Below are positions 15,760 through 23,200 of a DNA stretch of 34,340 nucleotides, one piece after another. A program made the translations under genes and the position numbers. The DNA lies in contig DATJHM010000079.1 in assembly GCA_035493895.1 (NCBI GenBank), positions 1 through 34,340 of the forward strand, written 5' to 3'. The first letter of the stretch is position 1, and each line of letters begins with the position of its first letter. The DNA comes from DATJHM01 sp035493895. GTDB lineage: Bacteria; Chloroflexota; Ktedonobacteria; Ktedonobacterales; Ktedonobacteraceae. The notes under the pieces are model-generated. The model was not told the origin of the DNA. It saw only the letters and a program-made list of their open reading frames with translations, and ran no database searches.

Positions 15760-17187
15760 ATGATGTGGCGCTTTGATCAGCTTGCCGGTGAGACCATACC
15801 CGGTCTCACCGCTTTTCTGGCATCTTTACAGCACAACAAAAACTTTTTTGATCAGCAACAGCCGCTCAGAATTGCTCGCGCTCCCGGCCGTCTCGACCTT
15901 ATGGGGGGCATCGCGGATTATTCTGGCTCGCTGGTGCTCGAACTTCCGTTAGCGCTCGCTACCTGGGTCGCGGTCCAACCCGATGCAACGAGCGCTATTA
16001 CGATTCGTAGTACGGCTATCGTACAAGAATCGGAAATGGTATTTCCACTGGAAACCCTTGCGCACCTGGATTCTTCCTCGGCCCACACACTGCTTACCGC
16101 CGATCCCACCCATTCCTGGTGCGCATATATCATCGGTACATTGCTCATGCTGCATCGTGAGCACACTATTCCACTTCAGGGCCTGCGTCTTTTTATCCAC
16201 TCCGACCTCCCTGCTGGCAAAGGCGTCAGCTCATCGGCGGCCCTGGAAGTTGCTACCATGCAGGCACTTTGTGGCCTGTATGATCTGCCACTGGACGGAC
16301 GCGAGATCGCCCTTCTCTGTCAGCAGGCCGAAAATCTCATCGTTGGTGCACCCTGTGGCATTATGGATCAAATGACCGCTGTCTGTGGTCAGCAAGATAG
16401 TCTGCTGGCCCTGCTCTGTCAGCCCGCAGAATTGCAACCGGCCATTTTGCTACCGCCCGAAATGGAGGTCTGGGGCCTCGATTCAGGGATTCGCCATGCG
16501 GTGAGTGGCGCGGATTACGGCTCTGTACGGGTAGGCGCGTTTATGGGCTATCGCATCATTGCCGAGCTGGCCGGTCTGTCAGTTCTACACACTGAGGACC
16601 AGCGCGTCGAGATTGCTGATCCTCTCTGGCAAGGCCATCTCGCAAACATCGCACCTTCGCTCTGGGAGAACAGCTATCGCGACCGCGTCCCCTTACAGAT
16701 GACCGGCGCGGACTTCTTGACCCGTTACGGGGGATTTACCGATCGCGTCACAAAGATCGATCCCGCTCAGACGTACGCCATACGCCAACCAACCGCCCAC
16801 CCTATCTATGAGCATCAACGTGTGCGTCTCTTCCGCAGCCTGCTCACGGCACAGAATGTCAGCGAAGAACAACTGCTTCTCCTGGGCGAGCTGATGTATC
16901 AATCGCACGAGAGCTACAGCGCCTGCGGACTCGGCTCTACGGGCACGGATCAACTGGTCGCATTGATCCGGCAGGCTGGCCCCGCGAATGGCTTGTACGG
17001 TGCAAAAATTACTGGTGGTGGAAGCGGAGGCACGGTCGCGGTCCTGACAAGGCGAGGCGCATACGATCAGATCAAGCAGATTGCATCCCTTTATAGCGAG
17101 AAAACAGGGCTCGCAGTAGAAATTCTCGGCGGTTCTTCTCCCGGCTCACTTACCTGGAAAACCCACCTGCTCTTGCCCGATGGCTAA
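15760..17187 (+). CDS. GHMP sugar kinase: galactokinase-like, with L-arabinokinase-type signature, 475 aa
   Basis: Phosphorylates a sugar at C1 with ATP, by family. The three GHMP motifs are APGRLDLMGGIADYSG (41-56), PAGKGVSSSAALE (151-163) and KITGGGSGGTVAVL (416-429). CGIMDQ (199-204) holds the likely catalytic base Asp203. Classical galactokinases read GEHTDYN in motif 1; here it is GGIADYSG, which I recall as the signature of the kinase domain of plant L-arabinokinase (ARA1). At 475 residues it is also longer than E. coli GalK (382). Next to galT the simplest role is making galactose 1-phosphate, but arabinose or another sugar is possible. Tandem ATGs at 15760 and 15763 follow AGAGG. It ends at a hairpin shared with the convergent GH1 gene. 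Confidence 0.85.
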   Translation: MMWRFDQLAGETIPGLTAFLASLQHNKNFFDQQQPLRIARAPGRLDLMGGIADYSGSLVLELPLALATWVAVQPDATSAITIRSTAIVQESEMVFPLETLAHLDSSSAHTLLTADPTHSWCAYIIGTLLMLHREHTIPLQGLRLFIHSDLPAGKGVSSSAALEVATMQALCGLYDLPLDGREIALLCQQAENLIVGAPCGIMDQMTAVCGQQDSLLALLCQPAELQPAILLPPEMEVWGLDSGIRHAVSGADYGSVRVGAFMGYRIIAELAGLSVLHTEDQRVEIADPLWQGHLANIAPSLWENSYRDRVPLQMTGADFLTRYGGFTDRVTKIDPAQTYAIRQPTAHPIYEHQRVRLFRSLLTAQNVSEEQLLLLGELMYQSHESYSACGLGSTGTDQLVALIRQAGPANGLYGAKITGGGSGGTVAVLTRRGAYDQIKQIASLYSEKTGLAVEILGGSSPGSLTWKTHLLLPDG

Positions 17188-17227
17188 AAACGATCCCATC
17201 ACCATGGATACGCACATCTACGGAAAT

Positions 17228-17269
17228 GATCGGGGCATGCTTCTTCTCTGGAATATGCATGCCCCGATC
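17228..17269. terminator. Bidirectional terminator between the galactokinase-like gene and GH1 gene
   Basis: GATCGGGGCATGC (17228-17240) pairs perfectly with GCATGCCCCGATC (17257-17269) across a 16-base loop, giving a 13-base-pair GC-rich stem. It lies in the 88-base gap between two convergent genes. Confidence 0.7.
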
Positions 17270-17275
17270 TCATTA

Positions 17276-18670
17276 TCACTTCTTCTGCTTATCTTGCAAA
17301 GCAGCAATCAGAGAGGCGTACCAGTAACCGCTTTCCTTGATCACACGCGTTTGGGATGGGAAATCAACATAGACAATACCAAAGCGCTGGCTATATCCCC
17401 AGGCCCATTCATAGTTATCCAGCAAGGACCAGACAAAATAGCCCCGCATGGGAATCCCTCTGGCAACAGCCTGACCGATACGCTGTATATGCAGGTTCAG
17501 ATAGTGCGTTCGCTCGAGATCACTCACGTTCGCTTTTCCATCCCAGGTATCAGCAAAAGCCGCCCCGCTTTCTGTCACCAGGATGGCCGGTGGAGCGTAA
17601 TCGCGCTTGATCCGTTCCAGTGTCTCCAGCAAGCCATCGGGATAGATCTCCCACTCCATTGCCGTATACGCAGAGCCAGGAATCGGCTGAACCTGCTCGT
17701 AACGCTGTGAACTCTGCCCCTGCGGTGCGCGCACGACCATGCGCGTATAATAGTTGAGCGCCAGGAAATCCACCGGGACGCCGATATGCTCAAAATCGCC
17801 CTCTTGCGCCATGGGCGGCGAAACACCCAGATCGGTAAACAAACCCTCTGGATACTGCTTCTTGAAAATCGGATCGAAAAACCAGCGATTCCTGAAAGCG
17901 TCCGCCCGCTCAACCGCGATCTGCGTCTCCGCACTCTCATCATAGGCATGGACAGGATAATAGTCCAGTGCCACCCCGACCTTCGTTCCCGCAGGCGTAT
18001 TTGCGCGAATACGAGGCACCGCCAGACCATGCGAGAGCAGGACATGATGCGCAGCATACACCCCAAGCTGAGCATCCTTCAAGCCTGGCGCATGAATACC
18101 CAGGACATGCCCAAGATAGGAGGTACACCAGGGCTCATTATGCGTCACCCAGTTGCTCACTCTATCCCCAAGGCGTTTGGCAACACATTCGGCATAATCA
18201 GCAAAAGCGTACGCAGTATCGCGGTTCAACCAGCCGCCTGCCTGTTGCAACGTCGAGGGCAGATCCCAGTGATACAATTTCAGGAGAGGGGTAATCCCTT
18301 GCGCCAATAACGTATCTACCAGCCGCTCATAAAAATCCAGGCCCGCTCCATTCAGCGCCCCCCTACCCGTCGGGAACACACGCGGCCAGGCAACGGAAAA
18401 GCAATACGCGTTCAGCCCCAGCCGCTTCATGAGGGCAACATCTTCCTCCATCCGATGATAATGGTCAATGGCAATTTCGCCCGTTTCTCCATTATAGGTC
18501 ATCCCTGGAGTGGCAGCAAAATCATCCCAGATCGACAATCCACGACCGTCTTCACGGGTCGCTCCCTCGATCTGGTAAGCCGAGGTGGATGCTCCCCAGA
18601 AAAAATCGGCCGGGATCTGTCCCAGTTGAGAAAGATCCAACTGCGCTTTTGTTTTGTCCTCTGTTGTCAT
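17276..18670 (-). CDS. Glycoside hydrolase family 1 (beta-glucosidase/beta-galactosidase), 464 aa
   Basis: Retaining beta-glycosidase with a TIM-barrel fold. Seen from the N-terminus: FFWGASTSAYQIEGA, the catalytic acid/base in THNEPW (Glu179) and the nucleophile in ILVTESGAAF (Glu367). The C-terminal WSLLDNYEWAWGYSQRFG is the usual sugar-binding region. There is no signal peptide, so it acts on imported oligosaccharides. The frame extends to a TTG at 18688, but the ATG at 18670 with GGAAAAGGG before it is the better start. It lies 76 bases downstream of the second ABC ATPase gene in the same direction, most likely in the same operon. GH1 enzymes often take both glucosides and galactosides; the adjacent gal operon favours a galactose-containing substrate, by inference. 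Confidence 0.93.
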   Translation of the reverse strand: MTTEDKTKAQLDLSQLGQIPADFFWGASTSAYQIEGATREDGRGLSIWDDFAATPGMTYNGETGEIAIDHYHRMEEDVALMKRLGLNAYCFSVAWPRVFPTGRGALNGAGLDFYERLVDTLLAQGITPLLKLYHWDLPSTLQQAGGWLNRDTAYAFADYAECVAKRLGDRVSNWVTHNEPWCTSYLGHVLGIHAPGLKDAQLGVYAAHHVLLSHGLAVPRIRANTPAGTKVGVALDYYPVHAYDESAETQIAVERADAFRNRWFFDPIFKKQYPEGLFTDLGVSPPMAQEGDFEHIGVPVDFLALNYYTRMVVRAPQGQSSQRYEQVQPIPGSAYTAMEWEIYPDGLLETLERIKRDYAPPAILVTESGAAFADTWDGKANVSDLERTHYLNLHIQRIGQAVARGIPMRGYFVWSLLDNYEWAWGYSQRFGIVYVDFPSQTRVIKESGYWYASLIAALQDKQKK

Positions 18671-18746
18671 ATCCCTTTTCCTTCCCAAAATTACCTGCTA
18701 CGATCTACACGCAGCACGTCATGCATCCCTTCAGACAATGCATAGG

Positions 18747-19817
18747 CTAGCTTGTCTGAGTCGCAGCATGAGTCGCCTGCTCATTGCCATAGAGGAAACA
18801 GTTTGTCCAGTGCCCATGCCCCAGATCGGTACGTGGTGGGAAACGCTCTTTACAGATCGGCATCGCATGCGGACAACGCGGATGAAAGCGGCAACCCGTT
18901 GGAGGCGCAATCAAACTGGGAATCTCTCCTCGCGTTGGCAGCGAAGAATCTCCTTTTACCACCCGTTTGGCACGCTGCGCATCGGGCGCGGCCGAAATCA
19001 AAAGCTGGGTATAGGGATGCTGAGGACGCTGAATCACCTCGTCGCTTGGGCCTCCTTCGACCATCTGTCCCGCATACATCACCAGCGTATCCTCGGCAAA
19101 ATAGCGAGCACTGGCAATATCATGCGTAATAAAAAGGAGGGCCAGATGCTCTTCATCTTTTAGCCGCAACAACAGATTGAGAATATCCAGACGGATCGAG
19201 ACATCCAGCATCGACACCGGCTCGTCTGCCAGCAAGACACGCGGTTGCGCCGCCAATGCCCGCGCAATTGCCACGCGCTGACGCTGCCCGCCGCTCAATT
19301 GATGGGGATATTTTTCAATGAATTGCTCGGCTGGACTCAAACTCACTCTGTTCAACAATGCCAGCACCTGCTGCCTGAGCTCTGACTTATGCTTCACATG
19401 CCCATGCACCAGTAATGGACGACTCAGATGATAGGCAACGCTATGAATAGGATTGAGCGATGCAAATGGGTCCTGAAACACCATCTGTACTTCACGTCGG
19501 TAAGCACGCAATGACATTCCATGCCCGCTATTGACCTCTTTCCCCTCGAAACGAATTGTTCCGCTGCTTGGTTCATAGATTCTTGCAAGCATACGTGCAA
19601 CGGTTGTCTTCCCACTGCCACTTTCGCCTACCAGCGCAATGGCCTTGCCTGGATAGAGCTCCAGAGAGGTATCTTCCACCGCATGCACCTGCAATGGCGA
19701 GCGAGAGAAACGCATCTGGCGTACGGGAAACAGTTTGCGCAAATGCTCGGCAGTGACCACTGCATCTGTCTCGCTTTGCTTATCGGCGGAAACAATCGAA
19801 TGCGATGATAGGTTCAT
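18747..19817 (-). CDS. Oligopeptide/oligosaccharide-type ABC transporter ATPase, OppF/DppF-like, 356 aa
   Basis: One of two ATPases of a binding-protein-dependent importer, on the inner face of the membrane. Walker A is GESGSGKT, the ABC signature is LSGGQRQR, Walker B is VLLADEP, and the switch His is in FITHD. The C-terminal extension with CRFHPRCPHAMPIC is the cysteine-rich tail typical of the Opp/Dpp class. Its ATG overlaps the stop of the preceding ATPase gene as TGATG, with GAGGAG nine bases ahead. Members of this class carry peptides in many bacteria but also beta-glucosides and other oligosaccharides in Thermotoga and archaea. With GH1 next door the sugar role is the better guess. Confidence 0.9.
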   Translation of the reverse strand: MNLSSHSIVSADKQSETDAVVTAEHLRKLFPVRQMRFSRSPLQVHAVEDTSLELYPGKAIALVGESGSGKTTVARMLARIYEPSSGTIRFEGKEVNSGHGMSLRAYRREVQMVFQDPFASLNPIHSVAYHLSRPLLVHGHVKHKSELRQQVLALLNRVSLSPAEQFIEKYPHQLSGGQRQRVAIARALAAQPRVLLADEPVSMLDVSIRLDILNLLLRLKDEEHLALLFITHDIASARYFAEDTLVMYAGQMVEGGPSDEVIQRPQHPYTQLLISAAPDAQRAKRVVKGDSSLPTRGEIPSLIAPPTGCRFHPRCPHAMPICKERFPPRTDLGHGHWTNCFLYGNEQATHAATQTS

Positions 19818-20950
19818 CAGGCTTTGCTCCTCTCGCCCTGTAGCTCATATCCTTGTGCAAAGGTAGAAGCATTTGGGATTTCTTGACGCATGGTTAAGCG
19901 AGAATCATACAGGTGGCAGGCGGCTACTTGATCTGGCTGCTCCGGCACGACGATCCGTAACTCTGGATTCACAGACTGGCAGGCAGAAAAGGCGAAGGGA
20001 CAACGCTCATGAAACGCACACCCATCCGACATGTTCCGTAGATCTGGAGGCGAACCCGGAATACCCGTCATCCTACGGCGCGGCCCATGCAGGGTCGGGA
20101 ACGAGTTCATCAGGCCATAGGTATAGGGATGGCGCGGATGCTCCAACAATGCTCTCTGCGAACCTCGCTCTACAATCTTTCCCGCATACATCACGGCAAC
20201 CTCATCGGCCAGTTCCAGCAATAATGACAGGTCATGCGTGATAAAAATCAGGGACGTACCCAGCTCTTTACAGAGAGAACTGATTAACTCGAGGATCTCA
20301 CGCTGCACGACCACATCGAGCGCCGTGGTTGGCTCGTCCATAATAATCAGTTCGGGATGGAGGGCCAGCGCAATCGCAATCACAACACGCTGGCGCATGC
20401 CTCCACTCAATTCGTGAGGGAAGCTGTTCAGACGTTCGGGCGCAATACCGACAATTTCCAGCAGCTCCATGGCTCGCTTCTTACGCGTATGGGCACTACG
20501 TCCCGGCTGATGCGCCTCCAGAACATCGATAATCTGCGTGCCAACCGTGAGGACCGGGTTGAGCGCATTCATGGCGCTTTGAAACACGATAGAGAGTTCT
20601 TGCCAGCGAAAATTCTGGAGTTGCGCCCTGGTCAAATGTAAAACGTCAATCCCCCCCCGGCCATTTTGTGGCGCAAGATCCAATTTCTGCTCACCATTGC
20701 CTGACGATTCGTGCAAGCGTGGATAATAAAATACGCTTCCGCCTGTAATCAGCGCAGGTGGCCGCAAGAGGCGCGCAATCGCATAGGCCAGGGTAGATTT
20801 CCCACTTCCACTTTCACCGGCCAGACCAAGGATCTCTCCGCGGCGCAGTTGAAAGCTTACATCTCTCACCGCATGCACGATCCCATTTGAGGCGATATAG
20901 TCCACGCATATGTTATTGACTTCTAAGAGCACTTCATTTTCCTGACTCAT
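19817..20950 (-). CDS. Oligopeptide/oligosaccharide-type ABC transporter ATPase, OppD/DppD-like, 377 aa
   Basis: Partner ATPase of the importer. Walker A is GESGSGKST, the Q-loop is VFQSAMNALNP, the signature is LSGGMRQRV, Walker B is LIIMDEPTTALD, and the switch region is FITHDLSLL. The Opp-type tail has GCAFHERCPFAFSAC. An insertion of roughly 25 residues (YYPRLHESSGNGEQKLDLAPQ and following) lies between Walker A and the Q-loop, longer than usual. The ATG at 20950 overlaps the end of the upstream permease gene by four bases (ATGA), so the two are coupled. It would form a heterodimer with the OppF-like subunit. Confidence 0.9.
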   Translation of the reverse strand: MSQENEVLLEVNNICVDYIASNGIVHAVRDVSFQLRRGEILGLAGESGSGKSTLAYAIARLLRPPALITGGSVFYYPRLHESSGNGEQKLDLAPQNGRGGIDVLHLTRAQLQNFRWQELSIVFQSAMNALNPVLTVGTQIIDVLEAHQPGRSAHTRKKRAMELLEIVGIAPERLNSFPHELSGGMRQRVVIAIALALHPELIIMDEPTTALDVVVQREILELISSLCKELGTSLIFITHDLSLLLELADEVAVMYAGKIVERGSQRALLEHPRHPYTYGLMNSFPTLHGPRRRMTGIPGSPPDLRNMSDGCAFHERCPFAFSACQSVNPELRIVVPEQPDQVAACHLYDSRLTMRQEIPNASTFAQGYELQGERSKA

Positions 20951-21921
20951 GCCACCGCCCCTTCTTTCTTCTGCTTCTTTATTTTCGGCATCTTATCGCT
21001 GCGCAGGCGAGGATTGGCCAGTTCATCAATCCCGAAATTAATAAAGGTCAGGCCAGCACATATAATAGCCACGCATAAACCAGGGGGCACAAACCACCAC
21101 CACTGCCCACCCAGGAAGACCTGATTCAACTGGGCCCAGTAGAGCATCACGCCCCAGCTACTGACGGCGGTATCACCCAGCCCAAGGTACTCCAGAGCCA
21201 CCTCAGCCAGAATAGTATAGACAGTCGTGGTCACGAAATTAGAAACAACCAGCGCAATTTCGTTCGGCAAGATCTCCGCAAAGATGATGCGAAAGGACGT
21301 CTCACCCGAGGCTTTCGCTGCCGTCACAAATTCTCGCTCACGCAAAGACATCGTCTGCGCACGCAGCACACGCGCCCCATAACTCCAGGTTGTAAAAAGC
21401 AAGACCAGTGTCAACACGATAAAGCCCGTCGGAATTGTGGATGAAGCGACAAATCCTTGTGTGGGCGCAAAGGATGAAAGCACAATGGCCAGAGGTAATC
21501 CAGGTAAAACTAGAAACACATTCATAATCAACGAAAGCACATCATCAATGGCCCCGCCGAAGTAGCCGGCGGACAGGCCAAACAGGATCTGCAACAGGCT
21601 TGAGCCGATCGCTGAGACAAAACCTATCAGGAGCGATACACGTGCTCCATACACCAGTTGCGCAAACACATCCTCGCCCTTGGTGGTCGTGCCAAGCCAG
21701 TGCTTCGCCGATGGGGGAAACGACAGATCATTGGAGAAATTAGAGGGATTATAATGGGTCAATACCGGGGCAAAGATCGCCATTAAGATAAAAAATGCGA
21801 CCATACATGAGCCAATCAACAACTTCTTATTCGAGACCAGTAACACGAGAATATTGTTGCCCCGCCCCTTCTCCTGGCTGAAGACCGCCTCTGTACTGAT
21901 CTCGTTATTCGTCACCTGCAT
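20947..21921 (-). CDS. ABC transporter permease, DppC/OppC-like, 324 aa
   Basis: Integral membrane subunit of the importer. An N-terminal soluble stretch of about 25 residues precedes the first membrane helix (LLIGSCMVAFFILMAIFAPVL), followed by the extracytoplasmic NxSNDLSFPPSAKHWLGTTTKGEDV region typical of DppC. At least five further hydrophobic segments follow. The cytoplasmic coupling loop reads TAAKASGETSFRIIFAEILPN, matching the EAA consensus. The ATG at 21921 has AAGGAG eight bases upstream. It begins four bases after the DppB-like stop. Together with DppB it forms the translocation channel. Confidence 0.9.
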   Translation of the reverse strand: MQVTNNEISTEAVFSQEKGRGNNILVLLVSNKKLLIGSCMVAFFILMAIFAPVLTHYNPSNFSNDLSFPPSAKHWLGTTTKGEDVFAQLVYGARVSLLIGFVSAIGSSLLQILFGLSAGYFGGAIDDVLSLIMNVFLVLPGLPLAIVLSSFAPTQGFVASSTIPTGFIVLTLVLLFTTWSYGARVLRAQTMSLREREFVTAAKASGETSFRIIFAEILPNEIALVVSNFVTTTVYTILAEVALEYLGLGDTAVSSWGVMLYWAQLNQVFLGGQWWWFVPPGLCVAIICAGLTFINFGIDELANPRLRSDKMPKIKKQKKEGAVA

Positions 21922-21924
21922 GTG

Positions 21925-22920
21925 CTAACTCCTTCCCTGTCGTACACGAGGGTCAAGCGCAGTATAAAGAAGGTCGGACAGAAAATTTGCCACCAGAACA
22001 GTGACCGCGATAACCAGGAAACATCCCTGTATCAAACCATAGTCATGCCCCTCGACCGCAGAAAAGAGCGTCAGACCAATCCCTGGATAATTAAACACCG
22101 TCTCCGTGAGCAAAGAGCCACCAACGATTAACGCCAGCGACATCGAAAAGCTTGTCACACTCGGCAACACGGCATTGCGTGCCGCATAGCTGATCATTAC
22201 ACGCCTCTCGGAGAGCCCCTTGGCCTGTGCCATCAGGACATAATCCTCGGACAGGGTAGTCACCATCGTATTGCGCATCGGCAAAACCCAGCCCGCTAAA
22301 GAACCAAGCATAATCGTAATCACGGGCAGACAGCCGTAGCGCAGGACACTCAAAAGAAAGGGTAGATTGAAACCTGGCGATGTGTTATAGATATCATAGC
22401 CATCACTTATCGGGAACCAGTTCAGCAAAAAGCCAAGAGTATAGACCAGGGCCAGAGCCATCCAGAAGTAAGGGATTGCAGAGATAAACGTCAAAACAGG
22501 TGGAAGCGTACTATCCAGTACACCACCTCGCCTCCAGGCGGTCACAATACCTACCAGCGTGCCAACGATAAAGCTCAGCGTCACAGCAACCGCCATCAGC
22601 CCGATGGTCCAGGGGAGATGCTCGCCAATGACCGAAACCACGGTGTGAGGGAAATTGACAGACGAAAGGCCAAGATTGCCGTGCGCTAAATTATTGAGGT
22701 AGTCCCAATATTGAACCGGTAAGGGGTCGGTGGTATTGACGCCTAGTTCGACTCTCAGTGCCTGTAACTGATAAGCAGTTACGGTCTGCTGCCCCTGCAT
22801 TTTGGCAATCATCGCTTCCGCAGGGTCACCCGGCATCAGCCTGGGGATGATAAAATTCATCGTCACTGAGGCCCACAAGGCTATCAAGTAAAAGCCTATA
22901 CGGCGTAAGAGATAGCGCAT
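21925..22920 (-). CDS. ABC transporter permease, DppB/OppB-like, 331 aa
   Basis: First membrane subunit of the importer. It starts with the typical MRYLLRRIGFYLIALWASVTMNFIIPRLMPGDP segment, carries a long extracytoplasmic loop (QTVTAYQLQALRVELG and following), and has the coupling loop MAQAKGLSERRVMISYAARN. Six membrane spans are expected from the hydrophobic pattern. The frame extends to 23037, but AAAGGAG before the ATG at 22920 and the family N-terminus fix the start. Upstream, between this gene and the binding-protein gene, lie three 36-base repeats and a strong hairpin, which probably lower permease expression relative to the binding protein. Confidence 0.9.
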   Translation of the reverse strand: MRYLLRRIGFYLIALWASVTMNFIIPRLMPGDPAEAMIAKMQGQQTVTAYQLQALRVELGVNTTDPLPVQYWDYLNNLAHGNLGLSSVNFPHTVVSVIGEHLPWTIGLMAVAVTLSFIVGTLVGIVTAWRRGGVLDSTLPPVLTFISAIPYFWMALALVYTLGFLLNWFPISDGYDIYNTSPGFNLPFLLSVLRYGCLPVITIMLGSLAGWVLPMRNTMVTTLSEDYVLMAQAKGLSERRVMISYAARNAVLPSVTSFSMSLALIVGGSLLTETVFNYPGIGLTLFSAVEGHDYGLIQGCFLVIAVTVLVANFLSDLLYTALDPRVRQGRS

Positions 22921-23028
22921 ATCAAGGAACTCCTTTGTACAATGGGATGAGAGAAACATTTCTCTGCTCGCCAAGGCACACATCAGAGTAACCAACTCTG
23001 TTCTCTTGTATACGCCCCGGCTAAGCCG

Positions 23029-23136
23029 ATCAGGCACAGTTCCGTTTCACTTCACCGTGCCACCATCAGGCACAGTTCCGTTTCACTTCACCGTGCCACC
23101 ATCAGGCACAGTTCCGTTTCACTTCACCGTGCCACT
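23029..23136. repeat. Three tandem 36-base hairpin repeats
   Basis: Units at 23029-23064, 23065-23100 and 23101-23136 are identical except for the last base of the third. Each can fold: GGCACAGT pairs with ACCGTGCC with one mismatch around a TTCC...TTC loop. There are no spacers, so it is not a CRISPR array. A close copy of the unit with its right flank is found at 32558-32597. It lies in the untranslated gap between the binding-protein and permease genes. Confidence 0.9.
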
Positions 23137-23148
23137 ACTGGGGTTATG

Positions 23149-23180
23149 TGAATGAGGAGCTTTGTAAAGCCCCTCATTCA
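23149..23180 (-). terminator. Intra-operon hairpin downstream of the binding-protein gene
   Basis: The 15-base arms 23149-23163 (TGAATGAGGAGCTTT) and 23166-23180 pair with one mismatch around a two-base centre. On the minus strand it begins about 20 bases after the binding-protein stop. There is no clear U-run, so it may act as an attenuator or 3-prime stabiliser rather than a full terminator, giving more binding protein than permease. Confidence 0.55.
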
Positions 23181-23200
23181 TCAATAAAACCATGGTAGAC

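Noticed and set aside
13645..17187. Nucleotide-sugar or inositol operon instead of a gal operon
   Set aside because: The HPHGQ active site and zinc cysteines of GalT are unambiguous; only the sugar of the kinase remains open.
23029..23136. CRISPR array (36-base partly palindromic repeats)
   Set aside because: The three units are directly adjacent with no spacers, and no cas gene is near.
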